Assembly: GCA_046155605.1 (NCBI GenBank)
Contig: JBJXFQ010000101.1
Span: 62,001-126,000, forward strand
DNA from: JAEUIZ01 sp046155605
GTDB taxonomy: Bacteria; Planctomycetota; Phycisphaerae; Phycisphaerales; UBA1924
DNA length: 64,000 nucleotides
Reading direction: 5' to 3'
Positions 39,567 to 48,864 of the stretch are shown in pieces. A program made the position numbers and the translations under genes. The notes beneath the pieces were generated by a model, which was not told where the DNA came from, made no database searches, and saw nothing but the letters and a program-made list of their open reading frames with translations. Every line of letters starts with the position of its first letter. Positions within the stretch are counted from its first letter, which is position 1.

Positions 39567-40046
39567 CTATCGCATCTTGCGCGACATCGCGCGGTCCAGG
39601 TCTCGCTTGGTTTGCCGATCGGCGATCGCGGCCCGTTTGTCGTGGCTGGCCTTGCCCTTGCCAAGGCCGATCAGAACCTTGGCAAAGCCGTCCTTGAAGT
39701 AGAGTTTGAGCGGCACAATGGTCATGCCCTTCTGATCAACCTGCCGCGCCAGGCGCTCGATCTCGCGTTTGTGCGCCAGCAGTTTGCGCGTGCGGCCTCG
39801 GGCGTGCTGCCGTGGGCCGCCCGGGCTGTATTCCTCGATCGTCACCTGGTGCAGGTAGAGGGCGAGGGGCGAGAGTTGGACGCGAACATAGCCCTCGGCG
39901 ATCGAGACGTGCCCGTCGCGCACCGCCTTGACCTCCGTCCCTTGCAACACGATCCCGCACTCAAGCGTGTCGGAGATGGCATAGTCGTGCCGCGCGCGGC
40001 GATTCTCGACGTTCACCTCCTTCGGCTTGTCCTTGCGTTTGGCCAT
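39567..40046 (-). CDS. smpB: SsrA-binding protein SmpB
   Basis: The 159-residue protein binds tmRNA and carries it to stalled ribosomes. Hallmarks are VENRRARHDYAISDTLECGIVLQGTEVKAVRDGHVSIAEGYV split over strands 1-3 and the C-terminal basic tail KGKASHDKRAAIADRQTKRDLDRAMSR that mimics mRNA in the decoding channel. Length matches the family. It is divergent from the membrane protein gene at 40104, with a 57-base shared leader containing CTACTGTAG. Confidence 0.95.
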   Translation of the reverse strand: MAKRKDKPKEVNVENRRARHDYAISDTLECGIVLQGTEVKAVRDGHVSIAEGYVRVQLSPLALYLHQVTIEEYSPGGPRQHARGRTRKLLAHKREIERLARQVDQKGMTIVPLKLYFKDGFAKVLIGLGKGKASHDKRAAIADRQTKRDLDRAMSRKMR

Positions 40047-40090
40047 GTCGAGCGAGCCGCAATCCGAAACCGCGCGAATGCGATTCCGAC

Positions 40091-40096
40091 TACTGT
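40091..40096 (+). promoter_or_regulatory. -10-like element, leaderless spacing, in a palindrome shared with smpB
   Basis: TACTGT begins 13 bases before the ATG at 40104. It sits in CTACTGTAG, a near-palindrome whose other strand offers TACAGT for smpB, which would then have a leader of about 40 bases. Confidence 0.4.
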
Positions 40097-40103
40097 AGAT
40101 GCG

Positions 40104-40826
40104 ATGCCAACGGCGTTTCAGGTGCTCGTCGTGCTTCTTTTCGTGGCGCTGGTCGTCGTGGCCATCTTCGTTGCGCATCGCGCCGAGAAGCGCCGCCGCG
40201 AACTGCTCGCCGCGCTCGCCGGAGAACTTGGCTTCACGTTCGACCCCGCGCGCGACCGCGCCCACGACGAGCGATACGCCCAGTTCTCCGTCTTTCGTCG
40301 AGGCCACAGCCAGGCGGCGCTGAACACCATGACCGGCGTGTTGACCATCGACGACCGCCGATTCTCTGTGCGAATGGGTGACTTCGAGTACAAGATCACG
40401 TCGTCCAACGGCAAGACCACGACAACCCGGACCATCCGGCTCAGTTACGTCATCCTGCATCTCCCCTTCGCCGGGATCCCCGACTTCTGGATCCGCCCCG
40501 AGACCTTCATGGACAAACTGGCCGGCATGATCGGCATCGACGACATCGACTTTGAGTCGGCCGAGTTCAGCCGCAAGTTTCACGTCAAGAGCGCTGACAA
40601 GCGATTCGCGTATGACGTGATCCATCCGCGCATGATCGAGTTCCTCCTCGCGAATCCGACCCCCAGCGTCGACGTCGAGCGCGGCTGCCTGTGCATTGCC
40701 GACCAGCGCGCCCGCTGGTCGGCCCTCGAGTTTCGTGGGCGACTCGACTTCGCCAAGTCGTTTCTTGGCCTCTGGCCCGACCACATCACCGCGGCGCTCG
40801 CGCCAAAGGAAGTCAGCCAAGCATGA
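40104..40826 (+). CDS. DUF3137-like membrane-anchored protein
   Basis: The 240-residue protein has one N-terminal membrane span (FQVLVVLLFVALVVVAIFVAH, residues 5-25), a charged stretch, and a soluble domain with LAGELGFTFDPARD, FSVRMGDFEYKITSS and FRGRLDFAKSFLGLWP, resembling DUF3137-type proteins often found beside lemA. The stop overlaps the lemA ATG (ATGA), so the two are coupled and may work together at the membrane. The biochemical role is unknown. There is no ribosome site; a -10-like hexamer lies 13 bases upstream. Confidence 0.7.
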   Translation: MPTAFQVLVVLLFVALVVVAIFVAHRAEKRRRELLAALAGELGFTFDPARDRAHDERYAQFSVFRRGHSQAALNTMTGVLTIDDRRFSVRMGDFEYKITSSNGKTTTTRTIRLSYVILHLPFAGIPDFWIRPETFMDKLAGMIGIDDIDFESAEFSRKFHVKSADKRFAYDVIHPRMIEFLLANPTPSVDVERGCLCIADQRARWSALEFRGRLDFAKSFLGLWPDHITAALAPKEVSQA

Positions 40827-41425
40827 ACAGCGGCGGCGGGATCATCATCGTCATCCTCATTTTCGGCGGGCTTATTCCCGTGTTCTTCGTCGCGGCGACG
40901 TACAACCGTTTCATCCGTTTGCGCCAGCACATCCGCGAGAGTTGGGCCGATATCGACGTGGAACTCAAGCGCCGCTACGAGTTGATCCCCAACCTCGTCG
41001 AGGTTGTCAAGGGCTACGCGAAGCACGAGCGGACGGTGCTCGAGAGCGTCATCGAGTTGCGCAACAAGGCCCGCGCGAACGAGGGCACAGCCGAGTCGCA
41101 GGCCGTTGATGAGGCCTCGCTGCTGGCGGGGCTCAAGCAGGTCTTTGTTGTCGCCGAGCGTTATCCGCAACTCAAGGCCGACGCGAACTATCTTGCGCTG
41201 CAGCGCGAACTGGCCAACACGGAGGATCGCATCGCGGCGGCGCGGCGCTTCTACAACGCCAACGTCCGCGAGATGAACCAACTGCGGCAGACGTTTCCAA
41301 CCAGCCTTGTCGGCTCGGCGTTCAAGGTCGAAAGCGCGACTTTTTTCGAACTCTCTTCCGAGGCCGAGCGTGTTGTGCCGCGGGCGAACATGGAGCCGAT
41401 CACGCAGCCCGCGATGCCCGGCTGA
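40823..41425 (+). CDS. lemA: LemA family protein
   Basis: The 200-residue protein has an N-terminal membrane span (IIIVILIFGGLIPVFFVAATYN) directly followed by NRFIRLRQHIRESWADIDVELKRRYELIPNLVEVVKGYAKHE, the diagnostic LemA sequence, and long helices with NTEDRIAAARRFYNANVREMN near the end. LemA proteins are small helical membrane-anchored proteins of uncertain function. Co-translation with the DUF3137-like gene supports a joint role. Confidence 0.9.
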   Translation: MNSGGGIIIVILIFGGLIPVFFVAATYNRFIRLRQHIRESWADIDVELKRRYELIPNLVEVVKGYAKHERTVLESVIELRNKARANEGTAESQAVDEASLLAGLKQVFVVAERYPQLKADANYLALQRELANTEDRIAAARRFYNANVREMNQLRQTFPTSLVGSAFKVESATFFELSSEAERVVPRANMEPITQPAMPG

Positions 41426-41436
41426 TTCACGCGGTC

Positions 41437-42357
41437 TTAGCGTCCGCCGGCCCGTGCCAACTGCATCTCCTCGCGGATCCGCTCCAGCAGCCGCTGCGTC
41501 GCACGGATGCCTTCGTGCTCTGAGAGCCGCTCACCTTCATACTCGATCCCGATTTGACCGCGATAGCCCGCACCGACCACGATCGCGAGCAGGTGCCGAT
41601 AGTCGAGCGTTGTCTCTTCGCCGTCCGCGCGAAAGTCATAGGACTTCGCGCTCACGCCGCGAGCCATCGGCATGAGTTCCGTCACGCCCTGGTACCGGTC
41701 ATACGTTGTCCCCGCATCGACGCGGAAGTTTCCGAAATCAGGCAGTGTCCCCGCACGCGGATGGTCGGTCGCCTTGATCACCGAGGCCAGCCAAGCCCCG
41801 TCCGAGGACAAGCCGCCGTGATTCTCGACGATCACATTCAACCCCAGGGGTTCGGCACGCTCGCACAGCCCTCGAAGCCCGTCCGAAGCGAGCCGGCGCT
41901 GCTCGTCGCGCGTCCCCCGGCTGTGCGCGTTGACGCGGATGGAATGGCATCCCAGCGACTTGGCGGCCTCGAGCCACTTCCGATGGTTCTCGATGGCCGC
42001 ACGGCGTTTCCCGTCGTCAGGGTCGCCCAGCGAGCCCTCCCCATCGCACATGATCAGCACGCTCGTCACTCCCGCGTCGTCCGCGCGGCGACGAAGCGTC
42101 GCGACATACGCCGGGTCGGCAGACTTGAAGAAGGAGTTCACGTATTCCACCGCATCGATCCCGAATCGCGCCCGCGCCAGCGCCGGGAAATCGAGGTGAT
42201 CGAGCGCGCCGGATTGCAACGCCCGGTGCAGCGACCACTCCGCCAGCGAGATCGAGAACATGGGCTTCGCCGGTTCGGCGAGCGCTCGACGAGCAAGCCC
42301 GGGCGCAAGAGCCCCGAGGGCGGCGATTCGACCGATGGCATCGCGGCGATTCAGCAT
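41437..42357 (-). CDS. Exported sugar phosphate isomerase/epimerase (xylose isomerase-like TIM barrel)
   Basis: The ATG at 42357 gives 306 residues with a signal-like N-terminus (NRRDAIGRIAALGALAPGLARRALA, Tat-like RRD). The rest follows the AP-endonuclease-2/xylose-isomerase-like barrel: IDAVEYVNSFF, VLIMCDGEGSLGD, SIRVNAHSRG, LNVIVENHGG, LPDFGNFRVD and IGIEYEGERLS, with Glu/Asp/His metal ligands at strand ends. Substrate unknown; in planctomycetes such exported isomerases usually work on sugar or inositol derivatives. An AAGGA site precedes the start. It lies 53 bases downstream of purF on the same strand. Confidence 0.8.
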   Translation of the reverse strand: MLNRRDAIGRIAALGALAPGLARRALAEPAKPMFSISLAEWSLHRALQSGALDHLDFPALARARFGIDAVEYVNSFFKSADPAYVATLRRRADDAGVTSVLIMCDGEGSLGDPDDGKRRAAIENHRKWLEAAKSLGCHSIRVNAHSRGTRDEQRRLASDGLRGLCERAEPLGLNVIVENHGGLSSDGAWLASVIKATDHPRAGTLPDFGNFRVDAGTTYDRYQGVTELMPMARGVSAKSYDFRADGEETTLDYRHLLAIVVGAGYRGQIGIEYEGERLSEHEGIRATQRLLERIREEMQLARAGGR

Positions 42358-42410
42358 GGTTTGTCCTTGCAGAGGCTCCAGAATATCGCTGACTCGCACC
42401 AGTTGTCGAC

Positions 42411-43892
42411 CTACGCGAAAATACGCAACTGGTCGCTCTCGTGCACGATATCCGTCACGGGGCGATCGATGTCGATTCGATAGTCGCCCGTGTAGCAGGC
42501 CGTACACCAGTGGCTGATCGGTCTCGAGTCCGACGCCGCTTCGAGGAGCCCGCGGAGGCTGAGGAAGTGCAGCGAATCGACGCCGAGGAACCGCCGGATC
42601 TCATCGACCTCGCGGCCGTGGGCGATCAACTCGGACCGTTGGGCGAAGTCGACGCCGAAGTAGCACGGGTGCCGGATCGGCGGGCACGAGATGCGAAGGT
42701 GAATCTCCTTTGCCCCCGCCGCGCGGATCTGGTCCATCTTGGCCTTGGTGGTGGTCCCGCGCACGATCGAATCATCCACGACGATAACTCGTTTGCCTCG
42801 CACGATCTCCGCGATCACGTTCAGTTTCAACTTGACGGCCGCGTTCCGCTGGTCCTGCGTCGGCTTGATGAACGTCCGTCCGACATAGCGATTCGGCACG
42901 ATGCCCTCGCGATAGGGGATCCCGCTCGCCCGCGCGTAGCCCGCCGCCGCCGATCGCCCGGAATCGGGCATGGGCATGATGTAATCCGCCGGCACGGGCG
43001 CCTCGCGCGCCAGGGCCTCGCCGAGCGCCTCGCGGACCGTTTGCACGTTGCGTCCGAAGACGGTTGACGCCGGATTCGCGAAGTATACGTGCTCGAAGAC
43101 GCAGTGCGCCGGCCTCTCGGCGACATCGGCGAAACGTCGCGACGACAGCCCCGAATCGTCGATCCGGATGATCTCACCGGGCTCGACCTCGCGCACCAGT
43201 TCGGCGCCATTGACGTCGAGCGCCACGGTCTCGCTCGCCACGATCCAGTGTCCCGTTTCCGTCCTTCCAACCACGAGCGGGCGCCAACCCCACGGATCAC
43301 GGCATGCCTCGATGCGATCGGGGAACAGGAACACGAGGCTGAACGCCCCTTGCAGCCGCCGCAGCGTCGCCGCCAGCGGGTCGGGCGCTCGCTGCTGCGT
43401 TGGCGACGCGAGCAGATGGATGATGACTTCGGTGTCGCTCGTCGTGTGGAAGAGGTGCCCAGCCTGTTCGAACTGCGCCCGCAGCGCGCCGGCGTTCACG
43501 AGGTTCCCGTTGTGCGCCAGCGCCACCTGCCCGCCCACGTAGGACTCCACGAGCGGCTGCGCGTTGCACGCCAGCGATCCGCCCGCCGTCGAGTAGCGAT
43601 TGTGCCCGATGGCGCCCCGGCGACCGTCGGCGTGCGGGGTGCTGTAGTGAGCCTCGAGATACTGAATCAGGCGCTCGTCAAAGACCTCGGCGACCAGCCC
43701 CATGCCCGTCACGCCCTCGATCTTCCCCCCGCCCGCCACCGCGATCCCCGCAGACTCCTGGCCGCGGTGCTGCTGCGCATAGAGCCCCAGATACGTCTTT
43801 CGGACCGCGTCCGGGTGGCTCCAGATCCCGAAAACGCCGCACTTGTCTTTTTTCTCGAGTCCGAGCACGGGGAGTTGGATGCGGCCTTGCAT
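42411..43892 (-). CDS. purF: Amidophosphoribosyltransferase
   Basis: This enzyme makes phosphoribosylamine from PRPP and glutamine, the first committed step of purine synthesis. The start at 43892 gives 493 residues with a 17-residue propeptide before C18 (CGVFGIW), the glutaminase nucleophile. HNRYSTAG, AHNGNLVN and the PRPP loop VIVVDDSIVRGTTTKAK are present. Cysteines at SCPPIRHPCYFG and WCTACYTGD match the iron-sulfur cluster ligands of the B. subtilis-type enzyme. Longer upstream starts would extend the propeptide. TAGACT 14 bases upstream suggests a leaderless or near-leaderless mRNA. Confidence 0.95.
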   Translation of the reverse strand: MQGRIQLPVLGLEKKDKCGVFGIWSHPDAVRKTYLGLYAQQHRGQESAGIAVAGGGKIEGVTGMGLVAEVFDERLIQYLEAHYSTPHADGRRGAIGHNRYSTAGGSLACNAQPLVESYVGGQVALAHNGNLVNAGALRAQFEQAGHLFHTTSDTEVIIHLLASPTQQRAPDPLAATLRRLQGAFSLVFLFPDRIEACRDPWGWRPLVVGRTETGHWIVASETVALDVNGAELVREVEPGEIIRIDDSGLSSRRFADVAERPAHCVFEHVYFANPASTVFGRNVQTVREALGEALAREAPVPADYIMPMPDSGRSAAAGYARASGIPYREGIVPNRYVGRTFIKPTQDQRNAAVKLKLNVIAEIVRGKRVIVVDDSIVRGTTTKAKMDQIRAAGAKEIHLRISCPPIRHPCYFGVDFAQRSELIAHGREVDEIRRFLGVDSLHFLSLRGLLEAASDSRPISHWCTACYTGDYRIDIDRPVTDIVHESDQLRIFA

Positions 43893-43900
43893 GTACGCGG

Positions 43901-43906
43901 AGTCTA
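43901..43906 (-). promoter_or_regulatory. -10-like element of purF
   Basis: TAGACT on the minus strand begins 14 bases before the chosen ATG; no ribosome site intervenes. Confidence 0.35.
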
Positions 43907-43953
43907 TCGCCACGGCGACGCGCGCGGAGATATGCTGCTCCCGGAGGTGCATC

Positions 43954-45249
43954 ATGCCCGATCGCCGCGCGTTCCTGGGGTCCATGATCGTTCCCGCCTT
44001 GGCGCTCCCTCGCACCGAACTGTCGGCCTGCGAGGGGCTCGTCGCCGAGATCGCGGGCTATGACGCCCCGCCCGCCGAGGCCGCTCGCGACGAGGATTTC
44101 TGGGCCGTCGTCGCGCGGGCCTTCACCATCGATCGCAGCGTCATCAACCTCAACAACGGCGGTGTCAGCCCCTCGCCGTCGATGGTGCAGGAGGCCGTCA
44201 AGCGGCACCAGGATTACTCCAACTCTTGCCCGCCGCCCGTCTCGCTCTGGCGTGTGCTTGAGCCGCAGAAAGAAGGCGTCCGCGAGCGGCTGGCTCGCCA
44301 CTGGGGCGTCTCGGCAGAGGAAATCGCGATCACGCGCAACTCGTCCGAGAGCCTGCAGATCTGCCAACTCGGCATCGACCTCAAACGCGGCGATGAGATC
44401 CTGTGCTGCACGCAGGACTACCCGCGCATGCTGACCACGTTCAGGCAGCGCGAGCGGCGTGAGGGCGTCGTCCTCCGCGAGATGAAGTTACCGATCCCCT
44501 CTGAGAACAACGACGAGGTCGTCAAGCGTTATGCCGAGGCGATCACGCCCGCGACGAAGGTGCTGCTGCTCAGCCACGTGATCAACATCACGGGCCAGAT
44601 CCTGCCCGTCCGGCGAGTCGTCGCGGTTGCGCGCGAGCGCGGCGTGCCGGTGATCGTCGATGGCGCGCACGGCATGGCTCAGATCGCGTTCAAACTCCCC
44701 GACCTCGACTGCGATTACTACGGCGTGAGTTTGCACAAATGGCTCTTCGCGCCTCATGGCACGGGCCTGCTCTACGTCCGCCGCGACAAGATCGCCGGCC
44801 TCTGGCCCATGCAGGCCGCCGACGAGAAAGCCACCGACGACATCCGCAAGTTTGAGGAGATCGGCACGCACCCCGCCGCCCCGTTCCTCGCCATCGGCGA
44901 GGCGCTCACCTTCCACCAGGCCATCGGCGATGAACGGAAAGAGGCCCGCCTCCGCCACATGCGCGACACATGGGCCAAGCGGCTTCTCGCGCACAAATCC
45001 GGCCGCGTCAAACTCCACACCAGCCTCAACCCGAAGTTCTCGTGCGCCATCGGCACCGTGCAGATCGACGGGCTCGACAGCGAGAAAGTCGCTGAATGGC
45101 TCTGGACAAAGAAGCGAATCCTCGTCACGCAGATCAAGCACGCCGAGTTCGAGGGCGTCCGCGTCACCGGCAGCGTCTACACCACGCTCGAAGAACTCGA
45201 CCGGTTCTGCACCGCGATGGAACAGGCCATGGAGAAGGGCATCGCCTGA
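43954..45249 (+). CDS. Exported class V aminotransferase (isopenicillin N epimerase-like)
   Basis: The 431-residue PLP enzyme has a short signal-like N-terminus (PDRRAFLGSMIVPALALP), then INLNNGGVSPSPSMVQEAVK, ITRNSSESLQICQLGIDL, VIVDGAHGMAQ and YYGVSLHKWLFAPHGTGLLY, where K262 should bind PLP. This is the class V (CsdA/isopenicillin N epimerase-like) order. A GGAGGT site precedes the ATG. It is divergent from purF and convergent with the oxidoreductase at 45263. Substrate is unknown; cysteine desulfurase activity is less likely because of the exported N-terminus. Confidence 0.8.
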   Translation: MPDRRAFLGSMIVPALALPRTELSACEGLVAEIAGYDAPPAEAARDEDFWAVVARAFTIDRSVINLNNGGVSPSPSMVQEAVKRHQDYSNSCPPPVSLWRVLEPQKEGVRERLARHWGVSAEEIAITRNSSESLQICQLGIDLKRGDEILCCTQDYPRMLTTFRQRERREGVVLREMKLPIPSENNDEVVKRYAEAITPATKVLLLSHVINITGQILPVRRVVAVARERGVPVIVDGAHGMAQIAFKLPDLDCDYYGVSLHKWLFAPHGTGLLYVRRDKIAGLWPMQAADEKATDDIRKFEEIGTHPAAPFLAIGEALTFHQAIGDERKEARLRHMRDTWAKRLLAHKSGRVKLHTSLNPKFSCAIGTVQIDGLDSEKVAEWLWTKKRILVTQIKHAEFEGVRVTGSVYTTLEELDRFCTAMEQAMEKGIA

Positions 45250-45262
45250 CCGCACCGGACGA

Positions 45263-46540
45263 TCACGCCAGCGGCGTCTTGCCAGGCACGGGCACCTCCG
45301 GCGTCGCCAGCGGCCCCATCTCCAACTTGCCGGGCATGAGGTCGAGCGTCGAGTTCATCGCCTGTTCCCAGGTCACGACCTTGCCGGTGTACGCCGACAT
45401 TCGGCCCATGATCGCCGTCAGGGTCGATTCCGCGACCTGAATGCCCTCGTTGATCGGCTGGCCGGAGTTGATGGCGGCGATGAGCGCCTTGTGCTCCTGC
45501 ACGTACGGGTTTGGGTTCTCGCCGTCAAACTTCCACGCGTTCATGCCGCTGATCTCGCCGCGTCCGGGCGACGTGACGCATATGCCGTCGGTGCCCAGGA
45601 AGGCCTCCTCGACCTTGGACGCGCATCCCTCGATCTGGCGGCACATGCTCGTCACCCGCACGCCGCCGGGATACTCGTACTCGATGGCAAAGTGATCGAA
45701 GATGTGCCCGTAATCCGGGCTCGTCCGCACCTGCCGACCGCCCATGCCCGTGCAGCGCAGCGGTGTCGCGCCCAGCGCCCAGTTCACCGCGTCGAGGTTG
45801 TGGACATGTTGCTCGACGATGTGGTCGCCCGAGAGCCAGGTGAAATAGAGCCAGTTGCGAAGTTGCCATTCCATGTCCGACCAGCCCGGCTGTCGCTTAT
45901 TCATCCACAGCCCGCCCTGGTTCCAGTAGCACGAGGCGGAGACGATCCGTCCGATCACGCCGGCCTTGAGGCGTTTCATGGTCGCGAGGTAACTGTTCTC
46001 GTGGCGACGCTGCGTGCCGGCGACGATCGAGAGCCCGCGTTCCTTGGCCGCCTTTGCCGCCGCGATGACCGTGCGCACGCCAGCGGGATCGACGGCCACG
46101 GGCTTCTCGGTGAAGACATGCAGGCCAGCCGCGACTGCGGCCTCGATCTGTGCCGGGCGGAATCCTGGGGGGCTGGCGAGGATGACCGCGTCGAGGTTGC
46201 CGGCGGCGATCAGCCGTTTGTAGCCGTCGAAACCGGCGTAGCACCGGTCGTCGGCGATGTTGCCGCGCCCAGCAAGCCCGCCGTCGAGTTTCCCGAGTTC
46301 CGCGCGACACCCGTTGAGCCGATCCGGCAGCGCGTCCGCCAGTGCCACGATTCGTGTCGAGGGGTCGGCCTCGAGAAAGTTGACCGCCGCCCCCGTTCCG
46401 CGTCCGCCACATCCGATGACGCCCGCGCGTAGCGGCACCTCCGTGCGACGGGTCCGCGCGAAGGCCGAGGGTGAGACGGTCACGGCGGCGGCGACCAGCG
46501 TCGAAGCCCTTACAAAGTCGCGGCGAGTAAGGCGAGACAT
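45263..46540 (-). CDS. Exported Gfo/Idh/MocA family oxidoreductase
   Basis: The 425-residue protein has a Tat signal (TRRDFVRASTLVAAAVTVSPSAFA), the NAD(P) site AGVIGCGGRGTGA and the EKPVAVDPAG motif typical of the Gfo/Idh/MocA fold, followed by the C-terminal alpha/beta domain (YWNQGGLWMN, GDHIVEQHVHNLDAVNW). Planctomycetes carry many such exported dehydrogenases for sugar or cyclitol oxidation. It ends a leftward cluster and closely resembles the oxidoreductase at 47549, so the two are paralogues. An AAGGAG site precedes the ATG. Confidence 0.85.
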   Translation of the reverse strand: MSRLTRRDFVRASTLVAAAVTVSPSAFARTRRTEVPLRAGVIGCGGRGTGAAVNFLEADPSTRIVALADALPDRLNGCRAELGKLDGGLAGRGNIADDRCYAGFDGYKRLIAAGNLDAVILASPPGFRPAQIEAAVAAGLHVFTEKPVAVDPAGVRTVIAAAKAAKERGLSIVAGTQRRHENSYLATMKRLKAGVIGRIVSASCYWNQGGLWMNKRQPGWSDMEWQLRNWLYFTWLSGDHIVEQHVHNLDAVNWALGATPLRCTGMGGRQVRTSPDYGHIFDHFAIEYEYPGGVRVTSMCRQIEGCASKVEEAFLGTDGICVTSPGRGEISGMNAWKFDGENPNPYVQEHKALIAAINSGQPINEGIQVAESTLTAIMGRMSAYTGKVVTWEQAMNSTLDLMPGKLEMGPLATPEVPVPGKTPLA

Positions 46541-46616
46541 GCTTCTGCTCCTTCTTTCACAGGCGGGATGCCCGCGTCACGTGCGAACCAGAGTTGTGTG
46601 TTCTCATCCGGAATTG

Positions 46617-47552
46617 TTACATCGCAAACAGACGGTCCATCTGCTCCGACACCTGCTTCAATCGTTTCGCGTCGCCTCCGCCCACCTCGGCCGTCGCCCA
46701 GTTGCCCGGCGTCGCGGTCGAATAGCCCACCTCGTCGAGCGCCCTCATCACCGCGGGCCAGCCCGCGTCGCCCTCGCCCAGTTCGACGCCGAACCCCTTC
46801 CAGAGGCCCTCGGCGTCGCGCTTCTTGCGGCTGAAATCCTTGATGTGCAACTTCACGATCCGCTTTCCAAGAATCCGTATCCACTGCTCCGGCCAGCCGA
46901 AGTTGATGACGTTGCCGATGTCGAAGTGCCACGCCGCCAGCGGGTCGTTCAACTCGTCCAGATACCGCTCCGCCTCCAGCGGGCTCGTGATGAAGTTGTT
47001 CCACACGTTCTCGATCGCGATCGTCACGCCCAACTCGCGCGCCAGCGGCATCGCCTTTCTTATGTTCGCCAGCGACAGCCGCCAGCATTCGTCATACGGC
47101 AAACCCGCGTTCACCACTCCCGGCACCAGCAGGATGCTGGTCGAGCCGAACCGCTTCGCATCTCGGAGGCACGTCTCCAGCGCGGCGACCGCCTCCGCCT
47201 GCGCCATTTCGTCCGGCACGTTTAACGGGATGGCCCAGTGCTTTGAATCCACCAGGCCGTGGACCTTGATGCCCGTCCGCTCCTGTGCAGCCAGAATCTC
47301 ATCCCCCGGAATCGACGACGGGGAATCCATCTCCACGCCCTCGAATCCCGCGTCCCTGATCGCACTGAACTTGTCAAAGACCTTGCCCTCGACGCCGATC
47401 ATCCCGTACATCACGGCCTTGCGCAGCGTGCGCTTTGGGTGGCTGGTCGCCATTGTGGGCGGCTGCGCGGCAACTCGCACGTGCAGGGTCGTGGCAATCG
47501 TGGCAAGTGAAGCAGCCGCCAGAAACTCTCGTCTGTGCATGGGCATTCTCAT
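46617..47552 (-). CDS. Exported sugar phosphate isomerase/epimerase (TIM barrel)
   Basis: The start overlaps the preceding stop (ATGA) and gives 311 residues. A signal peptide (HRREFLAAASLATIATTLHVRVAA) is followed by the xylose-isomerase-like barrel: GFEGVEMDSPS, ILLVPGVVNAG, VTIAIENVWNNF, AAWHFDIGNVINFG, VKLHIKDFSR and a GELGEG-type acidic end (GVELGEGDAGW). The Glu/Asp/His metal ligands are in place. Between two Gfo/Idh/MocA oxidoreductases, it probably processes a keto-sugar or cyclitol intermediate. Confidence 0.85.
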   Translation of the reverse strand: MRMPMHRREFLAAASLATIATTLHVRVAAQPPTMATSHPKRTLRKAVMYGMIGVEGKVFDKFSAIRDAGFEGVEMDSPSSIPGDEILAAQERTGIKVHGLVDSKHWAIPLNVPDEMAQAEAVAALETCLRDAKRFGSTSILLVPGVVNAGLPYDECWRLSLANIRKAMPLARELGVTIAIENVWNNFITSPLEAERYLDELNDPLAAWHFDIGNVINFGWPEQWIRILGKRIVKLHIKDFSRKKRDAEGLWKGFGVELGEGDAGWPAVMRALDEVGYSTATPGNWATAEVGGGDAKRLKQVSEQMDRLFAM

Positions 47553-48862
47553 GAAAACTTGGTCTTTCCCGGGATCGCAACGTCCGCTGCCGGACCCGGC
47601 CCAAACGCCAGCGTCTCCGGCACCAACGCCTCCTTCGAGTTCAGCGCCTGCTCCCAGGTGATGGTCTGGCCCGTGTAGGCCGCCATCCGCGCCATGATCC
47701 CCATCAGTGTCGAGTTTGCGCCGCGGTGCCCGTCGTGGATCGGCTTGCCCGCGCGGATCGACGCGAACAACTCGTCGTGCTCGGCCTGGTACATGTCCTT
47801 GATCTCGCCCTGGAACTTCCACGTCTCCTTCCCCGCCAGGTCGCGCACCGAATACGTCGGCACCCACCCGTTGATCACGGCCGAGCCCGTGGTTCCGTAG
47901 ACATAATCCGTGTTGTCGTTGGGGCACGAGTCGATCTGTCGGCAGGTGTGGTGGGAGCGCAGCCCGCCCTCGTACTCATAGATCGCGGCGAAGTGGTCGT
48001 AGACGTTTCCATGCTCGGGGCCGGATCGCGCCGCCCTCCCGCCGAGGCAGGTCACCCGCAGCGGCAGGCGGTCATTGACCGCCCAGGCCCCGCGATCGAT
48101 GCTGTGGATCGCCTGCTCGACGATGTGATCGCCCGAGATCCAGGTGAAATGCCACCAGTTCCGCATCTGGAACTCGAGGTCCGACCACTTCTCCTGCCGC
48201 GGGCGGCGCGAGAGCGTGGACGTGTGATAGGTCGTGTGGACCGACTGAATCTGCCCGATCGCGCCCGCGTTGATCTTGTCGAACGCGCCGCGCATGCCGG
48301 CGTTGTATCGCCAGCAGAACCCGACCAGCAGCGCCAATCCCTTCGACTTCGCCGCGTCCGCCGATTCCAACACCGAGCGCGCGCCCGGCCCGTCCACCGC
48401 CAGGGGCTTCTCAGCGAACACATGCTTGCCTGCGTCAACGGCGGCCTTCAGGTGCGCCGGTCGGAACGCGGGGTAACTCGTCAGCAGCACGACATCGACA
48501 TCCGACGCGATGACTCCCTTGTAGTTGTCAAAGCCGGTGAACTGCCGCGGCGGCGGGACATCCACCTTTGTCGCGGCGTCGTCGCCGAGTTCCTTTCGGA
48601 GGGCATCGAGGCACGATGCAAGGCGATCGGGGAAGACGTCACCAGCCGCGGTCAGCACGACTCCGGGATCCGCGTTGATCGCTTGCAGGGCGGCCCCGGT
48701 CCCGCGTCCGCCGCAGCCGATCAGGCCGACGCGAATCGGCGCGAGGCTGCGCGAGCGAGCCCGTGCTGGGGCAACCACCGTCAGCCCCGCGGCCATCGCC
48801 GGCACGCCGACGGCCGCCGTCTTGACAAACTCCCGCCGCGTCCAGTTCTCTTGAATCGTCAC
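47549..48862 (-). CDS. Exported Gfo/Idh/MocA family oxidoreductase
   Basis: GTG at 48862 with GAAGGAG five bases upstream gives 437 residues. A Tat signal (TRREFVKTAAVGVPAMAAGL) is followed by IRVGLIGCGGRGTGAAL, FAEKPLAVDGPGA and the substrate-domain segments MRNWWHFTWISGDHIVEQAIHSIDR. The C-terminal part (MGIMARMAAYTGQTITWEQALNS) parallels that of the enzyme at 45263, which indicates a common ancestor. It is coupled to the SUMF1 gene upstream and the isomerase downstream. Confidence 0.85.
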   Translation of the reverse strand: MTIQENWTRREFVKTAAVGVPAMAAGLTVVAPARARSRSLAPIRVGLIGCGGRGTGAALQAINADPGVVLTAAGDVFPDRLASCLDALRKELGDDAATKVDVPPPRQFTGFDNYKGVIASDVDVVLLTSYPAFRPAHLKAAVDAGKHVFAEKPLAVDGPGARSVLESADAAKSKGLALLVGFCWRYNAGMRGAFDKINAGAIGQIQSVHTTYHTSTLSRRPRQEKWSDLEFQMRNWWHFTWISGDHIVEQAIHSIDRGAWAVNDRLPLRVTCLGGRAARSGPEHGNVYDHFAAIYEYEGGLRSHHTCRQIDSCPNDNTDYVYGTTGSAVINGWVPTYSVRDLAGKETWKFQGEIKDMYQAEHDELFASIRAGKPIHDGHRGANSTLMGIMARMAAYTGQTITWEQALNSKEALVPETLAFGPGPAADVAIPGKTKFS

Positions 48863-48864
48863 GT

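Noticed and set aside
43843..44015. Longer N-terminus for purF starting at 44015
   Set aside because: It would add 41 residues before an already normal propeptide and overlap the divergent aminotransferase start; the start at 43892 places C18 as in the known family.
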